Shown here: piece by piece, positions 1 through 5,627 of the stretch
Layout: each line of letters begins with the position of its first letter
How positions within the stretch are numbered: position 1 is the first letter of the stretch
NCBI GenBank assembly: GCA_015232735.1
Contig: JADFZC010000157.1
Span: forward strand, 1-6,261
Direction of reading: 5' to 3'
Source: Oligoflexales bacterium
GTDB lineage: Bacteria > Bdellovibrionota > Oligoflexia > Oligoflexales > Oligoflexaceae
DNA length: 6,261 nucleotides
Program-made: the position numbers and the translations under genes
Notes under the pieces: model-generated
What the model was told of the DNA's origin: nothing
The model's database searches: none
What the model saw: the letters and a program-made list of their open reading frames with translations, nothing else

Positions 1-987
1 CTGGCGCATATGGATGTCGCAAGCGACTGCAGAGGCGAAGGAGTGAGGCCCATTGTCCATAAGAACTATGACGGCGGGGAATTGTGCCTTCCTTCCGGGC
101 TTAAAATAACCCCTGAAGAAAACCCGGAACTGCTGAAATGCCTGGGTGAGACAATAATTACGTCAGACGGCACCACCCTGTTGGGGGCCGATGATAAGGC
201 CGGAATAGCCGAAATCATGACAATGATCGAAATTCTTATGAAAAGCCCCGGAATAAAACATCCTGAGCTCCGAATCTGCTTTACTCCTGATGAAGAAATT
301 GGAAAAGGCGTTGACAAAATAGACATGAAGAAGCTTGACGCTGATTTTGGATTCACAGTCGACGGAGGATTTCCATGCGAATTAAACTATGAAAATTTCG
401 ATGCCTATAACGGCAAGATTACTTTCAAGGGAATAAGTTTCCATCCAGGTGCCGCAAAAGGCAAGATGGTAAACGCAGTAAGATACGGCGGCATGTTCAT
501 CGATATGCTGCCTCATAGTCACTCACCTGAAAACACCTCCATGCGGGAGCCTTTTATACATCCGCTTATTGCCAGGGGCGACGTATCTGAATTCACTGTC
601 GATCTGATTATCAGGGGATTTTCCCTTGACGACATAGAAAGACAGAAAAAAATGATCATGTCAATAATCGATCACATAAAATCCGTTGAACCAAGAATCA
701 TATGCAATGTGAATATAAAGGAAAGCTACAGAAACATGGCCGATATTATCAGCAAAAACGGCTTCATCCTCGACAGCCTTCTGGAAGCGGGCCGAAAACT
801 CGGTCTCGATCCATATTTTAATCCGATACGAGGAGGTACTGACGGAGCAAGGTTAAGTTACATGGGTCTGCCGTGTCCCAACATTTTTACCGGGGGAGTC
901 AATTTTCATTCCCCCAAGGAATGGATCAGCCATGAGAAAATGGCGCTTACTACTGCATTCTTGCTGGAGATTGTTCAAAACATCTGA
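1..987 (+). CDS. pepT: Peptidase T (tripeptide aminopeptidase), 3' part
   Basis: Cytoplasmic zinc exopeptidase of the M20 family (PepT) that removes the N-terminal residue of tripeptides. The gene is open at the left edge: the frame is already coding at base 1, and the first visible codons include the metal-binding HMD motif (His at codon 3, Asp at codon 5). Further ligands and catalytic residues follow in the family order: GADDKAG (Asp at codon 64), TPDEEIG (Glu-Glu at codons 98-99), VDGG (Asp at codon 121) and NFHS (His at codon 303). From family knowledge of E. coli PepT (H78, D140, E173/E174, D196, H379) the spacings agree within a residue, so about 75 N-terminal residues lie outside the window and no catalytic residue is missing. 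RGGTDGA and MGLPCPN in the C-terminal part are also PepT-typical. The TGA stop (985-987) overlaps the first base of repeat copy A. An internal ATG at 10 is not the true start. Confidence 0.95.
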   Translation: MAHMDVASDCRGEGVRPIVHKNYDGGELCLPSGLKITPEENPELLKCLGETIITSDGTTLLGADDKAGIAEIMTMIEILMKSPGIKHPELRICFTPDEEIGKGVDKIDMKKLDADFGFTVDGGFPCELNYENFDAYNGKITFKGISFHPGAAKGKMVNAVRYGGMFIDMLPHSHSPENTSMREPFIHPLIARGDVSEFTVDLIIRGFSLDDIERQKKMIMSIIDHIKSVEPRIICNVNIKESYRNMADIISKNGFILDSLLEAGRKLGLDPYFNPIRGGTDGARLSYMGLPCPNIFTGGVNFHSPKEWISHEKMALTTAFLLEIVQNI

Positions 988-1111
988 GAGCCTGTCTAAA
1001 AAGGGTCGGACTTAAGCGTTAATCGTCGTCGGACGATCCTCATTTACCGGAATGTAAACGTAGGTCACCCTCCTCCTTGAGCCTTGACCCACCCCTTTTT
1101 AAACAGGCTCT
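987..1111 (-). repeat. Structured repeat, copy A (outer stem plus core hairpin)
   Basis: Outer arms 987-1004 and 1094-1111 pair over 18 positions. Seventeen are Watson-Crick and one, C996 against A1102, is a mismatch on the plus strand but G.U on the minus strand. Pairing continues imperfectly inward to 1011/1087. The core at 1017-1087 matches copy B (3254-3324) at 65 of 71 positions with no gaps. Inside it, 1031-1047 pairs with 1054-1070 around a six-base loop (1048-1053). On the minus strand this hairpin has 11 Watson-Crick pairs, 4 G.U pairs and 2 mismatches. An 8-bp direct repeat, TCTGAGAG, lies at 983-990 and 1109-1116, overlapping the arm ends. The element fills nearly all of the convergent gap between the pepT and panP stops. 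No uridine tract follows the outer stem, so it is not a classic terminator. Confidence 0.85.
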
Positions 1112-1124
1112 GAGAGAACGAATT

Positions 1125-2753
1125 TTACAAATCATCGAACGAAAACTGGCTTGCAACAAGCCGGACCGCTATGGATCTCTGCTCTTCAAGAATATCCCGG
1201 AGATGTTCGAGTTTCGTAAGCGGGTTGGCTATCACGACCCTGAACACATTTATCAACTGATTGTGATAACGTGAAATATTCAAGGCTGTCCTGGATACAA
1301 ATGTCTTTCCTCCCTCTCTCTCCTCTTTTTGCAATGAAATTGTCAGACGATTCAAAAGTTCATTTATTTTCAAGGATCTTTCCCTGTCAACCCCCTGTTC
1401 GAGCAGTCTCCTTATTTTTTCGGGAATATATCTGTATGTTAAAAGATTGAGCTCAGGTTCAGTGATAAGCTCGAAATCCATCTGATTTCTTATCATTTCG
1501 GCAAAGGCCCTTGCCTTTTCGATTCCAAGATCTATTAGAAGTTCATATCCTGGCCTTGCTATTATGCGAAGTCCCGAATGAATAAGCATCGCTATTCCTG
1601 GTCTTGAACCTTCAAGAGTCCTTCTTCCGAGATCCCTTGATCCTTTCCTTATTATGTACTCCGCGCTGTGTTCAATCAGGCCAAGGGACGACTCGCTTCT
1701 GAAAACAACAATACCGGCTCCTATTGGGATGTAAAGCTGTTTATGCGCATCTATCGTAACTGAATCAGCTTCTTCTATTCCAGAAAGAAGATACCTGTAC
1801 TTTGATGAAAACAAAGTAGGTCCGCCCCAGGCGGCATCCACATGAAAATGTATGTTCTCACGCCTGGAAATAGCCGCAAGATCCCCAAGCGGATCGACAT
1901 TTCCCGTTTCTGTTGTCCCTGCAATCCCGACAATGGCCACGATTCCAACCTTTCTGGATCTCAACTCTTCAATCTTTTTCAAAAGAAGATCCACCCTGAT
2001 TTTGTTTTTGTGATCGGTGGGAATCGTTATCAAGTTGTTTCTTCCTATGCCTAAAAGGTTCGCCGCTTTCAAAAGTGAATAATGTCCCCTTTCAGACACT
2101 ATTATGGAAAGTCCCTCATACCCATGCCTTTTAAGGGATTGAAAAAGTCCTTCATCTCCTACGCCTTTAAAATTTTCACAAGGGGGAAAGAGCCTGTTCA
2201 GAGCTACCCAAAGAGCTGTAACATTGGCAAGAGTACCGTCGGAACAAAGCGTGCCGAGTGAAACCTCGGACTTTTGCGTCATCTGTCTATAATATTCCTC
2301 GCTATTACAGAAAACAAGACGATGAATCATCCCGACAACCTGTCTTTCAAGCGGCGTGAATGCCTTTGATGTCTCAATCTTAACCAGATTCTGATTCAAT
2401 GCTATCATGATTTTTGCAAGAGGAAGCATGAAATACGGCAAAGCCGATGTCATATGCCCGACAAAACTGGGCGACGACGTGTGGACTGACCTTGATACCA
2501 CCTTGTCCATCAGGAATTCCGTCTGTTCAGAAACCAGCACTGGATCATCCAGAATTTCCGTATCAAGGAAATCCTGTTCCAAATCTGAGGACGAAATATT
2601 TGAAGCAACAATATGTTCTTTTAAGAAACCTAAAAGATTTCCTGAAATCTCCTTCTCAATCCTTCCAAGCGTAGTGCTGTCGTTTTCGGGCACCGTAAAA
2701 ACCCTATAGAGCTTTTCCAGATTGGTCTTCGCAATACACAATTTATTTTCCAT
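1125..2753 (-). CDS. panP: PLP-dependent aspartate 1-decarboxylase, PanP type
   Basis: Predicted 542-residue cytoplasmic decarboxylase of the pyridoxal-phosphate group II family. The resemblance to the Vibrio PanP group (pyridoxal-dependent aspartate 1-decarboxylase) is close along the length, for example TVPENDSTTLGRIE near the N-terminus, SFVGHMTSALPYF, LNQNLVKIETSKAFTPLERQ and SDGTLANVTALW. By family knowledge PanP makes beta-alanine from aspartate for pantothenate and CoA synthesis, replacing pyruvoyl PanD. Cofactor motifs are visible: His224 in ERGHYSLL (stacks on the PLP ring), Asp306 in HVDAAWGG (contacts the pyridine nitrogen) and Lys338 in DAHKQLY (Schiff-base lysine). ATG at 2753 is chosen over the in-frame GTG at 2768 because GGGAG lies 8 nt upstream of the ATG and nothing comparable precedes the GTG. 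The gene follows orf133 by 41 nt on the same strand. The substrate is inferred from subfamily resemblance; glutamate or another amino acid is the alternative. Confidence 0.87.
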   Translation of the reverse strand: MENKLCIAKTNLEKLYRVFTVPENDSTTLGRIEKEISGNLLGFLKEHIVASNISSSDLEQDFLDTEILDDPVLVSEQTEFLMDKVVSRSVHTSSPSFVGHMTSALPYFMLPLAKIMIALNQNLVKIETSKAFTPLERQVVGMIHRLVFCNSEEYYRQMTQKSEVSLGTLCSDGTLANVTALWVALNRLFPPCENFKGVGDEGLFQSLKRHGYEGLSIIVSERGHYSLLKAANLLGIGRNNLITIPTDHKNKIRVDLLLKKIEELRSRKVGIVAIVGIAGTTETGNVDPLGDLAAISRRENIHFHVDAAWGGPTLFSSKYRYLLSGIEEADSVTIDAHKQLYIPIGAGIVVFRSESSLGLIEHSAEYIIRKGSRDLGRRTLEGSRPGIAMLIHSGLRIIARPGYELLIDLGIEKARAFAEMIRNQMDFELITEPELNLLTYRYIPEKIRRLLEQGVDRERSLKINELLNRLTISLQKEEREGGKTFVSRTALNISRYHNQLINVFRVVIANPLTKLEHLRDILEEQRSIAVRLVASQFSFDDL

Positions 2754-2761
2754 CCTCAAAA

Positions 2762-2766
2762 CTCCC
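2762..2766 (-). promoter_or_regulatory. Ribosome binding site of panP (decides the start)
   Basis: GGGAG read on the minus strand ends 8 nt before the ATG at 2753-2751. The in-frame GTG at 2768-2766 overlaps it and has only an A/T-rich stretch without a Shine-Dalgarno match upstream, so the ATG is the better start. Confidence 0.6.
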
Positions 2767-2794
2767 ACGATGGATAATTGACATCCATATTATG

Positions 2795-3196
2795 CTACTT
2801 TTGAATTTTCTCCCGGCTCCTTTCCAGATCGTCAAGAAGAAACGTGATGTCATCATTTTGCTTCAGTATGGAAAGATGAAGGAGAGCGCCGGTAGCCCAA
2901 GTCTCACATTTAATAAGACTTACCTGCAAAACAGCCGAGGGCAGAGCGCCCAGCCTGTCATCAAGCTGCAGTGTATACTCATCGCCAGTTTTGAAAAGAA
3001 ACTCCAGATCCGAAATACCAATCTCACTTTCGGCACAGTGCTGATCCAGAGACAAAACCACTTCACTGCGGCTGATTTTCAATATCCTGAACGTAAATAT
3101 AAGATGCCACAGAGATCTCCTTACGACAAGCCTCGCGATTCCATCATACGAATAAAATTTTTTTCCGGCAGAAGGTTCGTTCGATAATATCGTCAT
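2795..3196 (-). CDS. Hypothetical protein, 133 aa, upstream of panP
   Basis: I do not recognise this gene. The product is 133 residues, with no signal peptide or clear membrane segment, so it is probably cytoplasmic. The pattern looks beta-rich: alternating hydrophobic stretches such as HLIFTFRILKIS (about 31-42), EYTLQLDD and AVLQVSLIKCE, then a charged helix-like end, FLLDDLERSREKIQK. The general layout loosely recalls a divergent PilZ-like beta barrel, but the RxxxR and D/NxSxxG motifs of that family are not visible, so I do not assign it. ATG at 3196 is preceded by a G-rich stretch (AGGGGGGCG) about 11 nt upstream, a weak, long-spaced Shine-Dalgarno match. The stop lies 41 nt before panP on the same strand, which suggests co-transcription. 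A nearly as long plus-strand frame (2792-3187) covers the same bases; the minus frame is preferred for its balanced composition and operon position. Confidence 0.6.
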   Translation of the reverse strand: MTILSNEPSAGKKFYSYDGIARLVVRRSLWHLIFTFRILKISRSEVVLSLDQHCAESEIGISDLEFLFKTGDEYTLQLDDRLGALPSAVLQVSLIKCETWATGALLHLSILKQNDDITFLLDDLERSREKIQK

Positions 3197-3224
3197 AATG
3201 AAGATCGCCCCCCTGAGACCTATC

Positions 3225-3349
3225 TAGACCCTAGCCGAAAAGGTCTGACTCTTCGTTAATCGTCGTCGGGCGATCCTCATTTACCAGTATGTAAACGTAG
3301 GTCGCCCTCCTCCTCGCGCCTTGATTCAGACCTTTTCGGCTAGGGTCTA
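3225..3349 (-). repeat. Structured repeat, copy B (outer stem plus core hairpin)
   Basis: Second copy of the element at 987-1111, in the same orientation. The outer arms 3225-3248 and 3326-3349 form a perfect 24-bp inverted repeat. The core 3254-3324 matches copy A at 65 of 71 positions. The inner hairpin 3268-3284 / 3291-3307 has a six-base loop; two pairs that are G.U on the minus strand of copy A are G-C here. The outer arms differ from copy A at many positions yet remain paired, with five compensatory pairs. An exact 8-bp direct repeat, CTATCTAG, lies at 3220-3227 and 3347-3354. The element ends about 29 nt before the ATG of the 133-aa gene, so if transcription comes from further upstream it would be part of the orf133-panP leader. 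Confidence 0.87.
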
Positions 3350-3354
3350 TCTAG

Positions 3355-3515
3355 CAACTTGTGCAAAATGCACCGTTGAACACGTTATGTCCGGCAAATA
3401 ATATTGAACGTGTTCCTGAGCTTTGTCATATGATCGGGGTAAAAAAGCGTAAAACCACGGCCGGTGTCAAATGCCAAATGTTAACATATTGATATGATAA
3501 AATATTTACTTGAGA
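3355..3515. other. Intergenic stretch with short inverted repeats
   Basis: No gene is visible between repeat B and the end of the lipoprotein-like gene. It holds a small palindrome, GTGCA-AAA-TGCAC (3361-3373), and a 9-bp inverted repeat, GAACACGTT (3378-3386) with AACGTGTTC (3407-3415), separated by 20 nt. A perfect -35-like TTGACA occurs on the minus strand (3465-3470), but no good -10 lies at the right spacing. Downstream of it on the minus strand a weak hairpin followed by T-rich sequence (about 3441-3465) could be a poor terminator for the gene at 3516-3974. None of these is strong enough for a separate call. Confidence 0.4.
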
Positions 3516-3974
3516 TCAATCTGACTGCAGCTCAAAACTGGCGGCATAGGTTTTAATATTCGGATCCTTGAAATCCTGAGGCAGCTGGCTGACTATTTTC
3601 AGCCGGGCCTCTTTCCTTGAATCTGAACTGTAGATTATTGATCCACCCGTGTCCAGGCTCCCTTCCCCTTCAATCCTCATCTCATCATTCATGTTCTCGA
3701 ATGACACAATCTGGATTTTGCAGCCTTTGTGTATTTTATCAATATTATATTCGCTTCGGATATCCTCCTCGGTCCTGTATCTGTCACAAAGAAGTCTGCT
3801 TTTGATATTTTTTACGACAGGAGAAGCAAAGAATTTTCTTCCATCATTGATCCTGAGTTCAATTTTTATCCTGTCTTTCGTAAAAGCGGAAATATCATTA
3901 TTTTTTTTGTGGTCCCTTACGCATCCAAAAGTGACAGCAAGTGTAAAAATTATTAACGGCCCTGCATATCTCAT
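3516..3974 (-). CDS. Small exported protein, possible lipoprotein
   Basis: Unknown 152-residue protein. The N-terminus reads MRYAGPLIIFTLAVTFGC: a short basic start, a hydrophobic stretch and a cysteine at residue 18. This resembles a lipoprotein signal, but the lipobox TFG-C is not canonical (Phe at -2, Thr at -3), so a secreted or membrane-anchored protein is also possible. After it comes a charged linker (RDHKKNND) and a soluble domain of mixed charge with two further cysteines in LLCDRYR and HKGCKIQI. No catalytic motif is seen. The start at 3974 is chosen because AAGGA lies 8 nt upstream; the longer frame from 4001 has no such site and would put nine charged or hydrophobic residues before the signal. 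It lies 195 nt after efp on the same strand, and no clear promoter is seen between them. Confidence 0.7.
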   Translation of the reverse strand: MRYAGPLIIFTLAVTFGCVRDHKKNNDISAFTKDRIKIELRINDGRKFFASPVVKNIKSRLLCDRYRTEEDIRSEYNIDKIHKGCKIQIVSFENMNDEMRIEGEGSLDTGGSIIYSSDSRKEARLKIVSQLPQDFKDPNIKTYAASFELQSD

Positions 3975-3982
3975 TTTTATTT

Positions 3983-3987
3983 TCCTT
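3983..3987 (-). promoter_or_regulatory. Ribosome binding site of the lipoprotein-like gene (decides the start)
   Basis: AAGGA on the minus strand ends 8 nt before the ATG at 3974-3972, supporting that start over the ATG at 4001, which is preceded by a T-rich stretch with no Shine-Dalgarno match. Confidence 0.6.
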
Positions 3988-4169
3988 TCGATGATAACCA
4001 TTGTTGAAAAAAGAATAAAAAGCGTTTCGATTTGATTTTAAACAAGGGGTTGCAACTGATTTCGTGATAGATGTTGCAAAAAACATGCCTTTTGGGAAAC
4101 GCGTCTTCTATTCATCTTTATTATTTATCGGCATCATCTCCGGGAATTCTTTAGCGGCTGTCTGAAAAT
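3988..4169. other. Intergenic region between efp and the lipoprotein-like gene
   Basis: No gene is supported here. The one visible element is a 7-bp inverted repeat, TTGCAAC (4050-4056) and GTTGCAA (4073-4079), with a 16-nt spacer, which could be a small operator or hairpin. I see no T-tract terminator after efp and no convincing -35/-10 pair for the downstream gene. Confidence 0.35.
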
Positions 4170-4733
4170 CTACTTTTTCACCTTTTCTACATATCCAGAT
4201 GTTCTTGTATCAATTTTCAATATATCACCGATGCTTATGTGAAATGGAACCGTAACAACCAGTCCGGTCTTCAAAGTTGCGGGCTTGCCTCCCCCCCCGG
4301 ATGTATCCCCTTTTATGTTCGGCGGGGTATCCACAACCTCAAGTTCAACGAAATTATCAAGTTCCACTGCAACAGGTTTGGATTTGAAAAAAGTCACCCT
4401 GACAATACTGTCCTCAATAATGAACATCTTGGCATCACCCAGTTCATCCTTGGTCAAGGTATACTGCTCATATGTCCCTGTATCCATGAAGGTGTAAGTC
4501 TCCCCATCGTTATACAGGTACTGCAGATCCCTGGCCTCCAGCTCGGCTCTTGGGACCTTCTCACCAGACTTGTATGTTATTTCAATAACTTGCCCTGTTT
4601 CCAGGTTTTTCAATTTAGTTCTCACAAAAGCAGATCCCTTGCCCGGATTGACAAATTGAAAATCAACAATAACAAAGGGTTTGCCAGTATGTTCAATTTT
4701 AAGTCCCTTACGAAATTCGTTTGTAGAATACAT
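4170..4733 (-). CDS. efp: Translation elongation factor P
   Basis: EF-P binds ribosomes stalled on consecutive prolines and promotes peptide-bond formation. The 187-residue length and whole sequence match the family. The N-terminal KOW-like domain carries the loop NPGKGSAFVRTK with Lys32 at the tip, the residue that in E. coli (K34) is beta-lysylated by EpmA/EpmB. Lys at this place leaves that modification possible, but no modification gene lies in the window. OB domains II and III follow, with the family signature near the end, IGDILKIDTRTSGYVEKVKK. The linker between domains II and III is SGGGGK (145-150), encoded by a run of eight G (plus-strand C at 4291-4298). ATG at 4733 is standard for the family, with a modest GGGA 8 nt upstream. 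A candidate promoter lies at 4777-4805. The upstream gene on this strand ends 115 nt before it. Confidence 0.97.
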   Translation of the reverse strand: MYSTNEFRKGLKIEHTGKPFVIVDFQFVNPGKGSAFVRTKLKNLETGQVIEITYKSGEKVPRAELEARDLQYLYNDGETYTFMDTGTYEQYTLTKDELGDAKMFIIEDSIVRVTFFKSKPVAVELDNFVELEVVDTPPNIKGDTSGGGGKPATLKTGLVVTVPFHISIGDILKIDTRTSGYVEKVKK

Positions 4734-4776
4734 TGGATTTTCCCATACTTTTATTGGTTAAAAAAACAAGACTCCA

Positions 4777-4805
4777 TATATATTAGAACCATTAGACTCC
4801 GGCAA
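4777..4805 (-). promoter_or_regulatory. Candidate sigma-70 promoter of efp
   Basis: Read on the minus strand, TTGCCG (4800-4805) is followed after 17 nt by TATATA (4777-4782), about 45 nt upstream of the efp ATG. Spacing is ideal, both boxes are imperfect, and the A/T-rich surroundings make a chance match possible. Confidence 0.4.
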
Positions 4806-4848
4806 CCATAACCATATCTGCAAAACATTTTTATGGCGCCTTAAGGTT

Positions 4849-5568
4849 CTATTCAACCGACGATCTTTTTACCGGCCTCAGCCTAGCCTCAGTTTTTATG
4901 GTTTTATCCCCGCGGGACAAGTCGATCCCCGCCACATCCTCATGCCTCAATATCTTCACAAGTCTCCCCCGGAATTCACCTATGTTTACCCTCCTTGCCC
5001 TCTGGACCCCCAGCCCAGGTCCACGCAACTGACCGTTTAACCCTGAAGTTGCGTGTATGATGTCACCGAAACCGTCCTTGTGAAGCTTTTCAAGCAATAC
5101 CACATGTCCATGATAAACAAGCAAGTCCCCGGGTCTTGCATCAAAAGGGTTATCACCTATCTCAATAAAATGATACTTTTTCCTTAGTTCCATCCTCGAC
5201 AGGTTTATCATGGCCCCCGTGGGAATATAAGGATACTCAAGCCCAGCCACTTTATATACAAGATTGATAAAATGGCTGCAGTCAAGGCTGCACCTTCGGC
5301 AAGCCTGGCAATTTCCAAGACTCTTCTTAAAATCCCCCTTTGCCGAGGAGGCGCAGCTCACGCATTTGTCACAATCATCCTGACCGGCAAGCCGGCTACC
5401 ACCATATACATACGAAACATCATAATTTTCCAGTATGAAATCCGCTGCCACGACAATGGAACTGCGGAGATTGTTTTGAGATAATTCCGAAAGTCCGTAG
5501 GCAAAACCGCAACTCCCCACCATCAGAAACAATAACAGTGCTTTCAGGAGAATCCTATCAGGTATCAT
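4849..5568 (-). CDS. Exported NlpC/P60-like cysteine hydrolase with a Cys-rich insert
   Basis: 239-residue protein with an N-terminal export signal (hydrophobic 6-19). Cys20 in MVGSC could be a lipobox; otherwise cleavage after AYG (about 25) is likely. The rest resembles the NlpC/P60 fold of cell-wall peptidases that cut gamma-D-Glu-diaminopimelate or related bonds: VSYVYGG (51-57), the nucleophile motif LDCSHFINLVY (Cys97), ARPGDLLVY then GHVVLL (His155) and a third polar residue in IIHATS (His172). The order and spacing fit a Cys-His-His triad. Unusually, between YGG and Cys97 lies an insert with two CxxCxxC clusters (66, 69, 72 and 87, 90, 93), suggesting a metal site or disulfides. A basic tail follows the domain. 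ATG at 5568 has a weak GGA 6 nt upstream. The substrate is not shown; an amidase or transglutaminase-like role is possible. Confidence 0.8.
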   Translation of the reverse strand: MIPDRILLKALLLFLMVGSCGFAYGLSELSQNNLRSSIVVAADFILENYDVSYVYGGSRLAGQDDCDKCVSCASSAKGDFKKSLGNCQACRRCSLDCSHFINLVYKVAGLEYPYIPTGAMINLSRMELRKKYHFIEIGDNPFDARPGDLLVYHGHVVLLEKLHKDGFGDIIHATSGLNGQLRGPGLGVQRARRVNIGEFRGRLVKILRHEDVAGIDLSRGDKTIKTEARLRPVKRSSVE

Positions 5569-5604
5569 ATCAGTTCCAACTTAAATTTGTCTGCCAGTAA
5601 ACTC

Positions 5605-5610
5605 ATTATA
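5605..5610 (-). promoter_or_regulatory. Candidate -10 box of the NlpC/P60-like gene
   Basis: Minus-strand TATAAT, a perfect -10 hexamer, 36 nt upstream of the ATG at 5568. The matching -35 position falls in the T-rich tract next to the hairpin at 5637-5663 and is poor. The whole region is A/T-rich, so this is a tentative call. Confidence 0.35.
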
Positions 5611-5627
5611 ATATGATAAAATACAAT

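Noticed and set aside
1016..1072. Small minus-strand frame in the repeat core of copy A (GTG start after a purine tract, about 18 codons, similar peptide in copy B)
   Set aside because: Copy B has GCG instead of the GTG start, the tract touches the start with no spacing, and the changes between copies follow base pairing rather than codon positions.
987..1111. Integron attC site or attC-like recombination site
   Set aside because: attC sites keep their outer core sites (GTTRRRY and its complement) and vary in the middle. Here the middle is conserved and the ends vary, and no such core site is at the ends.
1077..1274. Plus-strand frame of 65 codons starting inside repeat A
   Set aside because: It runs from the repeat into the antisense of the panP 3' end; no ribosome binding site and no family resemblance.
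2792..3187. Plus-strand frame of 131 codons opposite the 133-aa gene
   Set aside because: It is antisense to the minus frame. The minus frame fits the direction and spacing to panP, and the plus product looks like an antisense translation with no recognisable pattern.
987..3349. CRISPR array
   Set aside because: There are only two copies more than 2 kb apart with genes between them, and each repeat is about 125 nt.
3441..3470. Minus-strand promoter with a perfect TTGACA
   Set aside because: At 16-18 nt spacing the -10 position is only a T run; the match to the -35 box alone is not enough.
3649..4035. Plus-strand frame opposite the lipoprotein-like gene
   Set aside because: It is antisense to a frame with a good ribosome binding site and an export signal.
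4105..4150. Very short minus-strand frame after efp (ATGATG start, about 9 codons) as a leader peptide
   Set aside because: The Shine-Dalgarno match abuts the start and no attenuator hairpin follows, so there is nothing to support it.
4239..4811. Plus-strand frame of 190 codons opposite efp
   Set aside because: The minus strand is clearly EF-P; the plus frame is its shadow.
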